DNA from: an uncultured Acidobacteriota bacterium
GTDB lineage: Bacteria > Acidobacteriota > Vicinamibacteria > Vicinamibacterales > UBA2999
Length of the DNA stretch: 44,317 nt
Reading direction: 5' to 3'
Assembly: GCA_902826065.1 (NCBI GenBank)
Contig: CADEDM010000016.1
Span: 1-44,317 of the forward strand
A program made the position numbers and the translations under genes. The stretch's first letter is position 1. Every line of letters begins with the position of its first letter. The notes beneath the pieces were generated by a model. It searched no databases. It saw only the letters and a list, made by a program, of their open reading frames with translations, and had not been told where the DNA came from. This document shows positions 16,646-27,270 of this stretch, one piece after another.

Positions 16646-18178
16646 ATGGCAACGCCCCTGCAGCAGATCGACACCACCCCGTACTGGACGGCGACCGCCG
16701 CGTTCACGCGGTATCCGAAGCTCGCCGCCGACACCTCGGCCGACGTCGTCGTGGTGGGTGCCGGCATCGCGGGATTGACCGCGGCGTATCTGTTGGCCAG
16801 GGCGGGGAAGCAGGTGGTGGTGCTCGAACGCGACCGCTGCGCCGCCATCGACACCGGGCACACGAGCGCGCACCTGACCATGGTGACCGACACGCGCTTG
16901 AGCGACCTGGTGCGGCGCGTCGGGCGCGACCACGCCCAGGCGGTGTGGGACGCCGGCCTCGCGGCCACGAACACGATTGACGAGATCGTCCGCGAGCACG
17001 CGATCGACGCCGGCTTCGAGTGGGTCGACGGCTACCTGCACGCCGCGCTGACCGGTGACCCCGAGCACGAGGCCGATCGTCTCAAAGAGGACGCCGTGCT
17101 GGCCTGGGACCTCGGCTTCGACGCGGAGTTCCTGGACAACGTGCCGTTCATGGACCGGCCCGGGATGCGCGTCGCCGGTCAGGCGCGCGTGCAGCCGCGC
17201 GCCTATCTCGCGGGTGTCGCGAAAGCGGTCGTGGATCTGGGCGGCCGCATCTACGAGCATTCCGCCGCCGACGAGTTCACGCACACCCCGCGTGCGGTCA
17301 AGGCGAACGGGCACACCGTGCGCTGTGACGACGTCGTCATCGCGACGCACTCTCCGCTCGTCGGCCTGGCCGACCCGAAAGCCGCCGGCCGCTTCCAGGC
17401 TCGCCTGGCGCTGTACACCAGCTACGTCGTGGCCGGACGCGTGCCCCGTGGCGTTGTACCCGGGCATCTGTGGTGGGACACGAGCCGGCCCTACTACTAC
17501 CTGCGGACCGAGCCGCATCGTGACCACGACGTCGTCATCTTCGGCGGCGAGGACCACAAGACCGGGCAGCAGGCCGACACGACGCTGTGCTTCGAGCGCC
17601 TCGAGTCGCGTCTTGCCGCCATCGTGCCCGCGGTCGAGATCACGCATCGCTGGTCGGGCCAGGTCATCGAGACCGTCGACGGGCTGCCCTACATCGGCCC
17701 GAGCGCCGAGCATCAGTACACCGCGACCGGTTTCGGCGGCAACGGCCTGACCTTCGGCACACTGGCGGGGACGATGATCGCCGACGCGATCGCCGGCCGG
17801 GCGAATCCCTGGGCCGATCTCTTCGACCCGGATCGGACGGCGGTGACGCGCGGCCTGTGGGACTACCTGAAGGAGAACGTCGACTATCCCTACTACCGCA
17901 TCCGCGATCGCTTCGCCGGCGCCGGCGCGCGGTCGCTGCGCGCCGTCAAGCGTGGGCACGGTGCGTTGATCGAACGGGACGGCCAGATGGTCGCCGCCTA
18001 TCGCGACCCTGCCGGTGCGCTCACGTTGCGCTCCGCGAGCTGCACGCACATGGGCTGCAATGTCGCCTGGAACACCGCCGAACGCACGTGGGATTGCCCG
18101 TGCCACGGCTCGCGCTTCACGCCCACCGGCGCCGTCATCGCCGGACCGGCCGAGACGCCGTTGGATCCCGTGGACTGA
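16646..18178 (+). CDS. FAD-dependent oxidoreductase with C-terminal Rieske [2Fe-2S] domain (YhfW-like)
   Basis: The protein has 510 residues from ATG 16646; upstream sequence in the same frame lacks conserved features. Residues 34-50 form the FAD-binding VVVVGAGIAGLTAAYLL dinucleotide fold, and the DAO-type core ends with a second FAD contact at GFGGNGLTFGTLAG. Residues about 425-510 are a Rieske domain with ligands Cys466, His468, Cys484 and His487 in CTHMGC and CPCHGS. Cys471 and Cys486 form the usual disulfide pair. This fused layout matches the Bacillus YhfW family, an oxidase of amine-like substrates by relation to glycine/gamma-glutamylputrescine oxidases. The substrate is unknown. A small basic protein gene follows after 17 bases. 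Confidence 0.9.
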   Translation: MATPLQQIDTTPYWTATAAFTRYPKLAADTSADVVVVGAGIAGLTAAYLLARAGKQVVVLERDRCAAIDTGHTSAHLTMVTDTRLSDLVRRVGRDHAQAVWDAGLAATNTIDEIVREHAIDAGFEWVDGYLHAALTGDPEHEADRLKEDAVLAWDLGFDAEFLDNVPFMDRPGMRVAGQARVQPRAYLAGVAKAVVDLGGRIYEHSAADEFTHTPRAVKANGHTVRCDDVVIATHSPLVGLADPKAAGRFQARLALYTSYVVAGRVPRGVVPGHLWWDTSRPYYYLRTEPHRDHDVVIFGGEDHKTGQQADTTLCFERLESRLAAIVPAVEITHRWSGQVIETVDGLPYIGPSAEHQYTATGFGGNGLTFGTLAGTMIADAIAGRANPWADLFDPDRTAVTRGLWDYLKENVDYPYYRIRDRFAGAGARSLRAVKRGHGALIERDGQMVAAYRDPAGALTLRSASCTHMGCNVAWNTAERTWDCPCHGSRFTPTGAVIAGPAETPLDPVD

Positions 18179-18195
18179 CGGCGGAGAGTCGAGAC

Positions 18196-18438
18196 ATGCC
18201 CTTCAAGAGCAAGGCACAGCGACGCAAGTTCGCCCAGCTCCTCGTCGACGGCAAGATCTCCGACGAGACCTACGAGGAGTGGAACCGCTCGACCGGCCGC
18301 AAGGCACTGCCCGAGCGCCTGCACCCGGCAGCGCCGGGTGAGCGCCGCACGACGACGGCGCGGACGCGAACCACGAAGACAGCACGGACGCGCACGGCGA
18401 AGAGCGCACGGACAAGGCGCGCCGCCGCGAAGACGTAG
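18196..18438 (+). CDS. Small protein with conserved head and Thr/Arg/Lys tail
   Basis: The protein has 80 residues. The first 45 (MPFKSKAQRRKFAQLL then GKISDETYEEWNRSTG) form a compact motif that is widespread in small bacterial and phage-like proteins with no agreed function. The last 30 residues are a low-complexity tail of Thr, Arg, Lys and Ala with TARTRT and TAKSART units. The protein is highly basic and has no signal peptide. Its position 17 bases after the oxidoreductase suggests one transcript. Together with the basic proteins at 2708 and 9019 it is the third short, tail-bearing basic protein in the window. DNA or RNA binding is a guess from composition. Confidence 0.75.
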   Translation: MPFKSKAQRRKFAQLLVDGKISDETYEEWNRSTGRKALPERLHPAAPGERRTTTARTRTTKTARTRTAKSARTRRAAAKT

Positions 18439-18558
18439 CCGATCGTCGGGCCACTGACAGGCGTCGTCACGCCGACGCGCTGCAAGTCGACGCGGATCGC
18501 GAGCCGGGCGAGGAATGCGCGGGGCGCTCCGTGGCGTTCCTCTTGCAGCCCGGGCGCC

Positions 18559-21015
18559 ATGCCCTTCGGCACGCTCCGCGTCGCCTTGGTGACGGTCTGC
18601 ACGGCCTGGCTCGTGCCCGCACCGCTCGCCGCTCAACACAGTCTCGCCGACCTCGCCGCCGGCACGCGGCCGCTCGAACGGCCCGGCACGGAGCAGGAGT
18701 GGATCGTCCGCAGCGTCGTCGAGCGCATGATCGAGCTCGCGGCGCTGGGGAAGAGCCGCCCACCGGCGCCGGCCTTCGTCTCCGTGGCCACCGTGGCCGC
18801 GTCGCCGGCGGTCTTCAGCGTGACGCTGTCGGGCGCGGCGCCGGTGACCCTGAAGGTTGTCGGCCACATCTGGGATCCGCGGACGTATGCGCCGATCGCC
18901 GCCGCCCTGGGTGTGCCTGCTACTCCGTCGTCGACGTCCTCCGGTACCGACACCCGGCTCATCGACGCGCTGACCGACCCGTCGCGCGAGGTGCTGCTCG
19001 CGGAGGACGATCGCGTGTCGGCGGCGCTGCGCGCACAGCCACGCGATCCGTCGCATCACGACGGAGCCGCGGTGCTGCTCGGTGCGATGGCCCTGCGCGA
19101 GGGCGCCGGGATGTACACCGACACGCGACCAGCGCTGTCACGCATGACGGCCCATCTGGCGATCGCCCGGGCCGTCGCGCCGGCGCGTCCACCGTCGCCC
19201 GCCGGACGTCTCGCCGATGCGCTGTTGCTGGTCGAGGTCGGCCGCGAGGTCGATGCGCTGGTCGCCCTTGTGCCGCTCGAGGCGGCGAGTCAGCCGGCCT
19301 CCATGCGTGCCTGGGCGCGCGCGCTGCGGGTTCGCGCCACCGGTGACTGGCGGCGGGTGACCTCGCCGATGAAGAGCACGCCGCTCGAACGCGCCGCCTA
19401 CGCCAAGGCCTACGCCTGGCGTGTCGGCCTCGGGCCGCTGCTCCGGTGGATGGACGACGTCTCGCAGCCGCCGGACCTGACGATGACGCGGGTGCTTCTG
19501 TCGCAGGCGTTCCCCGTGGAAGTCGGCAACGCGATCGCGCCACTCGGTGTGAATCTCGAATTCGAAGAAGCGGCCGCACTGGCCGCGGCGTATGGCGCGA
19601 CGACGGGAGACGACGCGCCGGCGCTGTTCCGCGCGCTCGGTGCGCCCGCGCCCGCGACGCGGTTCCGGGTGCTCGACTGGCCGCTCATGGCGTCCACCGC
19701 CGAGCGGCACATCGTCGCGCGGATCAAGGCGATCTACGACGCCGAGTGGAAGCTGGGCCGGCGCCAGGTGCTGGCCGAGATGCCGGCGAAGCTGGAGAAG
19801 GCGTTCGCGGGGCTGCCGCTCCTGCCGACGGCCCTGGCACTCACGGCCAGCGACGACACGGCGCGCCACCTCAGTGCGGCGGCGTCGATCGTCCGCGCCC
19901 GCAAGGACGCCATTCCACCGGCGCTGTGGACGGCGCTGGTCAGGTACGGACGCGAGCGTGCGAAGCAGGTGAGCTGGCCGGTGGCGGAGACGTGGTTCAA
20001 CCCGTGGGAACCCGACGGCACCGTGCTGGATCCCGACTACCGGATCGTGCGCCAGGGCGGCGAGAAGGCGCCGGTGCCCCAGCTCGAGGCGATGCATGCG
20101 GCGGCGCCGTCGGCGTCGTACCTGTCGTGGCGGCTGGCGTGGTGGCGCGTCGACGGCCGTCCGCCGACGATGGCGGAAGTACGAACGCTGTCCGCGCCAG
20201 TGCTCGCCTACGACGGCGGCGCCGCCTACCGGATGTTCAAGGGCCTCGAGGGGTCGCACGACGACTACGTGCAGCTCGCGACGTCGATGTGCGAGCTGAA
20301 CCCCGATCGCTGCATCGACCTCGGCGAGGAGCTGCTGAAGGAGGGTCGCGATCGTGAGGCGGCCGACGAACTGCGGCGGTATCAGGCGCGGGCGCGCGAC
20401 CGTGTGGCCGCGTCGCTCAAGGTGCTGTGGCTCACGCGCTACCTGACCGACCAGGGCCAGGTGGCCGACGCGCGGCGCATCGCCGAAGCCGCGGACGACG
20501 TCGGCAGCGCCAGCGGCATCGGCGCGCTGGCCGAGTTCCTGGAGCGCCAGGGCGACGCGGCGGGGGCGGAAGCCCGCTACAAGCAGATCCAGGATCGCTA
20601 CGGTCCGTCCACGGGCTGGCACCTGGGCGCGTTCTACCTGCGACGCTGGAACGCCACGAAGGATCCGGCGCTGCGCGATCGCGGCCTGGCGCTCGTGGCC
20701 GAGAGCTTCCCCTCAGGCCTCGAGGTGCCGCCCGCTGCCGCCGCCGCGCCATATGACGGCGTCGCCTTCAGCAACTTCGGTGCGCGCGCCGGGCGCGCCG
20801 GTCTGCGCCGCAGCGACATCATCGTCGGCATCGACGGCGTGCGCGTCCGTTCCGAAGGCCAGGCGGAGGTCCTGTTGCGCGCCAGCCACGACGCCTCGAT
20901 CCGTTTCACCGTGTGGCGCGACGGCGCCTACACGACGATCGCCGGCACGCTGCCGCAGCGGTGGCTGGGCTGCGGGATCAAGACGTATCGCCCGGTGGCG
21001 GCCGCGACGCCGTAA
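18559..21015 (+). CDS. Secreted helical-repeat protein with C-terminal PDZ domain
   Basis: The protein has 818 residues. A signal peptide of about 25 residues ends at PLAAQ. The middle (about 150-720) is Ala-rich and alpha-helical with degenerate repeat pairs, for example SWRLAWWRVDG, GALAEFLERQGDAAGAEARY and LGAFYLRRWNAT, consistent with TPR/Sel1-like repeats. The last 90 residues look like a PDZ domain: GVAFSNFGARAGRAGLRRSDIIVGIDGVRV and FTVWRDGAYTTIAG. No protease domain is present, so the PDZ probably binds a peptide tail of a partner. It should be periplasmic. It has no recognised homologue that I can name. The metallo-hydrolase gene follows after 55 bases but has its own -10-like element. 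Confidence 0.7.
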   Translation: MPFGTLRVALVTVCTAWLVPAPLAAQHSLADLAAGTRPLERPGTEQEWIVRSVVERMIELAALGKSRPPAPAFVSVATVAASPAVFSVTLSGAAPVTLKVVGHIWDPRTYAPIAAALGVPATPSSTSSGTDTRLIDALTDPSREVLLAEDDRVSAALRAQPRDPSHHDGAAVLLGAMALREGAGMYTDTRPALSRMTAHLAIARAVAPARPPSPAGRLADALLLVEVGREVDALVALVPLEAASQPASMRAWARALRVRATGDWRRVTSPMKSTPLERAAYAKAYAWRVGLGPLLRWMDDVSQPPDLTMTRVLLSQAFPVEVGNAIAPLGVNLEFEEAAALAAAYGATTGDDAPALFRALGAPAPATRFRVLDWPLMASTAERHIVARIKAIYDAEWKLGRRQVLAEMPAKLEKAFAGLPLLPTALALTASDDTARHLSAAASIVRARKDAIPPALWTALVRYGRERAKQVSWPVAETWFNPWEPDGTVLDPDYRIVRQGGEKAPVPQLEAMHAAAPSASYLSWRLAWWRVDGRPPTMAEVRTLSAPVLAYDGGAAYRMFKGLEGSHDDYVQLATSMCELNPDRCIDLGEELLKEGRDREAADELRRYQARARDRVAASLKVLWLTRYLTDQGQVADARRIAEAADDVGSASGIGALAEFLERQGDAAGAEARYKQIQDRYGPSTGWHLGAFYLRRWNATKDPALRDRGLALVAESFPSGLEVPPAAAAAPYDGVAFSNFGARAGRAGLRRSDIIVGIDGVRVRSEGQAEVLLRASHDASIRFTVWRDGAYTTIAGTLPQRWLGCGIKTYRPVAAATP

Positions 21016-21047
21016 CCTGCCGCACGGCACGGGCGGCGCCGCCCGAC

Positions 21048-21053
21048 TACAAT
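21048..21053 (+). promoter_or_regulatory. Candidate -10 element TACAAT
   Basis: TACAAT lies 18 bases before ATG 21071, giving a short leader of about 11 bases that still holds the GGAGG ribosome site at 21061-21065. No consensus -35 is found at 17 bases. Confidence 0.45.
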
Positions 21054-21070
21054 CCCGCCCGGAGGCGCTC

Positions 21071-22693
21071 ATGACGCGGCGAGTCTTCTTGGCGGCGGTG
21101 GCCGTGGTCACGGCGGCGGTGGTGCGGACCCCGGCGCAGCGATTTCCGCCCGGCTACGTCGACCCGGCACCGGTGCTCGCCGCCGCGGCCGCGGAGATCG
21201 GCGAGTCGACGCTGCGGTGCGTGACCTTCTCGGGCACGGGCTACGGCGGCGCCGTCGGCCAGACCGTCGAGAACGCGGTGAACATCGACTGGCCGCGCAT
21301 CGATCGCCTCGCCAACTACACGCGCGCGATCGACTGGGGCACCGAGACCAGCGTCGAGACGTTCGATCGCGAGCCCGGCCTCAACCCCGCCGCGTGGAAG
21401 TACGGCACCGGCTGGACGGGTGGCACGCCGATCCAGAAAGTGCGGCGCCAGACGCACATCGTGCGCGGCGACAAGGCGTGGCACATGGACGGCGATGGGC
21501 CGCCGGTGGCGGTACCGCCCGACCTCGCCGAGCTCTATCGCCTCGACCTGTGGCTCAACCCGCACGGCTTCCTGAAGGCGGCGCGGCTGCCGGGCGCCAA
21601 CCCGATCGCCTTCTGGCGCTGGGAGCAGATCGAGAAGGGCCGCGACGGCAACGTGGTCGCGCCCGAGCGCGTGCACGTGGTCGCCATCACCGTGTTCGGC
21701 AAGTACCGCGTCGACGCCACCATCAACTCGCGCCATCAGATCCAGCGGCTCAAGACCACGATCAGCCAGCCGGCACTGGGCGACTTCAACATCGAGCACG
21801 AGTCGACGAACCAGATCGACATCGGCGGCGCGAAGTGGCCCACCGACTGGCATTCGCATCACGGCTGGGACGACAACTGGCAGTTCTATCGCCAGAGCAC
21901 GGGCCACAACGGCTATGGCGGGCAGTTCCGCGACGTGACGGCGAATGCCTGTCCGGCGGCGCCGACCGTGCCGCCGGCCGTGGCGAACGCCACGTTCCCC
22001 GCGACGTCACCGGTCACGGTGGACCGCTTGGCCGAGGGCGTGTATCGGCTGGGCGGCGGTCCTGCGAACAGCTACCTGGTGGAGTTCGACCGCTTCGTCG
22101 CCGTGTTCGAAGCCCCCGGCGACGAGGCCCGCAGCCTGGCCGTGATCGAGGAAGTGGCGCGGCTGGCGCCCGGCAAGCCGATTCGCTGGCTGATCAGCTC
22201 GCACCCGCACTTCGACCACATCGGCGGGCTGCGGACCTACCTGCACATCGGCGCCACCATCGTCGCGCACTCGAGCAACATTCCGTTCCTCAACAAGGAC
22301 GTGTTGAACTACGAGCCACGCACGATGGCGCCCGACATCATGTCGCGATGGCCGCCCACCGAGGTGGCCGAGGGCTACAACTACGAGGCCGTGCAGGAGA
22401 ACTACGTCATCACCGACAACCGCCGCATCCTGCGCGTCTACTACGTGCAGCCGCTGCAGCATGTCGCCGGCATGCTCATGGCATATCTGCCGGCGGAGCG
22501 CATCGCGTTCGAGGCCGATCTCTTCGACACCCACGAGCCGCCGCGGCCGGCGCAACTGCCGGCGATGCGGAGCCTGCGCACGCAGGTGGAGCGGATGGGC
22601 CTGCCGGTGGACACGCTGGCGCCGGTGCACGGTGCACCGGTGCCGTGGTCGGCGTTCCTCGCGGCGACGAAGGCACTCGACGCGCGTAAGTGA
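21071..22693 (+). CDS. Exported metallo-beta-lactamase-fold hydrolase with large N-terminal domain
   Basis: The protein has 540 residues; GGAGG supports ATG 21071, and a short signal segment (about 4-19) is followed by AQRFPPGYVDP. Residues about 30-295 form an uncharacterised domain containing two conserved-looking blocks, SGTGYGGAVGQ and HSHHGWDDNWQFYRQSTGHNGYGGQF. Residues about 317-530 are an MBL domain with the HPHFDHIGG metal motif (His378, His380, Asp382, His383) and later His-containing strands (QPLQHVAG, APVHGAP). The MBL family hydrolyses many substrates, including lactams, esters and thioesters. The long N-terminal domain carries several His residues and may add a substrate site. 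Function cannot be specified further. Confidence 0.85.
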   Translation: MTRRVFLAAVAVVTAAVVRTPAQRFPPGYVDPAPVLAAAAAEIGESTLRCVTFSGTGYGGAVGQTVENAVNIDWPRIDRLANYTRAIDWGTETSVETFDREPGLNPAAWKYGTGWTGGTPIQKVRRQTHIVRGDKAWHMDGDGPPVAVPPDLAELYRLDLWLNPHGFLKAARLPGANPIAFWRWEQIEKGRDGNVVAPERVHVVAITVFGKYRVDATINSRHQIQRLKTTISQPALGDFNIEHESTNQIDIGGAKWPTDWHSHHGWDDNWQFYRQSTGHNGYGGQFRDVTANACPAAPTVPPAVANATFPATSPVTVDRLAEGVYRLGGGPANSYLVEFDRFVAVFEAPGDEARSLAVIEEVARLAPGKPIRWLISSHPHFDHIGGLRTYLHIGATIVAHSSNIPFLNKDVLNYEPRTMAPDIMSRWPPTEVAEGYNYEAVQENYVITDNRRILRVYYVQPLQHVAGMLMAYLPAERIAFEADLFDTHEPPRPAQLPAMRSLRTQVERMGLPVDTLAPVHGAPVPWSAFLAATKALDARK

Positions 22694-22771
22694 GAGCGGG
22701 ACGAAGGCCGGGACCAGAGAATCGCTGCGCCAACGTCACGGTCCGTCGGTGGTGTGAGAACATCGCGGCCA

Positions 22772-23428
22772 ATGCGCGCTCACATCTCTGCCGTGCTCCT
22801 GTGCTCGTTGGCCATCACTGCCGCGGCGTCGAGTCAGACGCCCGCTTCATCTCAGGCCTCACCGGCCGCGCCGGCGCCGCGTCCCAACAAGGTCTACCTG
22901 TCGGGTGAGAACCCGGTCATCTTCCTCTACGACCGTCCTGGCGGCGAGGCCGAGACGTTCGTGAGTTTCTGGCGCATCCACTGGAGCCCAGTCGGCCCCG
23001 GGCACGTCTGCTACGTCACGAGCGGGAAGGACGGCGCGCCCGGCGCGATCCGCGTCGCGCTGCACGACAACGCGAAGCTGCTCGACTACCTCACGAATGA
23101 GGTGCTCGGCACGTTCAATCGCACGTATCTGGATCGGCCGTTCACGCCGATCGGCGGCGCCACCTTCGGGCGCGCCGGCGACGCGGGACGCGATCATCGC
23201 GAGATCTGCCGGGCGGATCGATACGCCGTCGAGCTGTCGTGGCAGGAGCTCAGGCCAGCCGGGCTCATGGACATCCTGCCGGGCAGCCGCCCCACCAACC
23301 CGTTCGGCATCACCTACCTGCGCATCCCCGCCGGCCGGGCCGCGGTGACGATCAATGGCGCCGCGGCTCCCGGCGTGTCGGTGCCCGAGGCCTCGTTCCT
23401 GGCCTTCGGCGAGACCTGGATCAAGTAG
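22772..23428 (+). CDS. Secreted protein of unknown function
   Basis: The protein has 218 residues from ATG 22772. An in-frame GTG at 22754 would add six residues, but the signal peptide (hydrophobic about 6-18, ending near SSQT) begins directly with MRAHISAVLL. I do not recognise the family. After an Ala/Pro/Ser-rich linker the mature part reads VYLSGENPVIFLYDRPGG, SFWRIHWSPVGPGHVCYV, FTPIGGATFGRAGDAGR and ITYLRIPAGRAAVTING. This suggests a compact beta-sheet domain with two Cys. It sits between the MBL gene (79 bases upstream) and the histidine kinase gene (48 bases downstream) in the same direction, and may be transcribed alone. Confidence 0.65.
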   Translation: MRAHISAVLLCSLAITAAASSQTPASSQASPAAPAPRPNKVYLSGENPVIFLYDRPGGEAETFVSFWRIHWSPVGPGHVCYVTSGKDGAPGAIRVALHDNAKLLDYLTNEVLGTFNRTYLDRPFTPIGGATFGRAGDAGRDHREICRADRYAVELSWQELRPAGLMDILPGSRPTNPFGITYLRIPAGRAAVTINGAAAPGVSVPEASFLAFGETWIK

Positions 23429-23463
23429 GTCGAGGTGGCCGGCACGTAACGCTGCCGGCACGT

Positions 23464-23469
23464 CATAAT
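23464..23469 (+). promoter_or_regulatory. Candidate -10 element CATAAT, leaderless
   Basis: CATAAT places the transcription start near 23476, one base before the GTG at 23477. No Shine-Dalgarno is visible and no -35 consensus is found, so the call rests on the -10 alone. Confidence 0.35.
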
Positions 23470-23476
23470 CAGGGCA

Positions 23477-26314
<2,838 letters not shown>

Positions 26315-26338
26315 CAACGGTCCTGCCTGCCTCCGAGC

Positions 26339-27046
26339 TCAGCCGCGGTCGATTCGCGCGAAGACGGCTGCCACGACGCGATCGCAGCGCGGCGCGGGGA
26401 ACTGGAACGCCCCGGCAGTAGCCGAACCGATGCGCGCCGTCACAGCGCGGCGAATCATGGCTCGTGCCCGATGGAGACGCGTCTTCACCGCCTCGTCGCC
26501 GAGACCGAGCCCTTCACCCGTTTCGGCCGTGCTCAGGCCCTCGATGTCGCGCAGCATGAACACCGTGCGGTAGCTCTCGGGCAGGGCCTCGACGGCGGCT
26601 TCGAGCACGCGCCGCAGTTCCTCGGCGTAGGCCTGGCGTTCGGGATCGGGCTGCAGCGACGTCGCGCTCTCCATCGACCCTCCGAGCCTGCGGTCGCTGT
26701 CCTGCGGCAGGCGCTGCAGTGACACCGTCTGCTGCGCCTGCTTACGCAGTGCGAAGGCCTCGTTCAACGCGATCCGCGTGAGCCAGGTGGAGAACAGCGA
26801 CCGCGACTCGAACTGGTGGAGGTGCGTGAAGGCGTTGATGTAGGCCTGCTGCATCACGTCCTCGACGTCGCGCTCGTTGCCGATCACCGCACGAGCCGCG
26901 CGGTAGAGCTGCTGGTTGTGGCGGCGCATCAGGATCTCGAACAGGGTCACTTGCCCGTCCTGAACCCGGCGCACGATCTCGGCATCCGACAGGGCCGCCG
27001 CCGGCGTCGCGAGTGCGTTGTCCGACGAGACTGAGTCCATCTGCAT
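26339..27046 (-). CDS. ECF sigma factor, RpoE-like
   Basis: The protein has 235 residues from ATG 27046. A GAGG ribosome site lies 6 bases upstream, while in-frame codons at 27076 and 27040 are less well placed. Sigma region 2 includes FEILMRRHNQQLYRAARAVIGNERDVEDVMQQAYINAF, read in short blocks such as DVEDVMQQAY and FSTWLTRIALNEA. Region 4 includes LPESYRTVFMLRDIEGLSTAE and VKTRLHRAR. This is a group IV sigma-70 factor directing RNA polymerase to a small regulon, usually envelope or oxidative stress. No anti-sigma gene is adjacent. It is divergent from a di-heme cytochrome gene and convergent with the hybrid kinase gene, 24 bases away. Confidence 0.9.
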   Translation of the reverse strand: MQMDSVSSDNALATPAAALSDAEIVRRVQDGQVTLFEILMRRHNQQLYRAARAVIGNERDVEDVMQQAYINAFTHLHQFESRSLFSTWLTRIALNEAFALRKQAQQTVSLQRLPQDSDRRLGGSMESATSLQPDPERQAYAEELRRVLEAAVEALPESYRTVFMLRDIEGLSTAETGEGLGLGDEAVKTRLHRARAMIRRAVTARIGSATAGAFQFPAPRCDRVVAAVFARIDRG

Positions 27047-27270
27047 CAGAGTCCTCGACCGCGGAATCCGTTGCACGCCATGCCGCTGTCACCTTTTCGC
27101 GTCTACCGCGCTCTCATGCGCAGGAGGCAGTGTCCGGCACCGGTAGAGCTGCATCAGGGCGCGCGCGGCGCCCACCTCGCAGCCTACCCCCGCCTCGCCG
27201 GCGTGTCCGTCACGCGTCCAGGAGGGCCCCCGCACACGACCCATTCGAGTGAGACAGAGCGGAGGACGGT

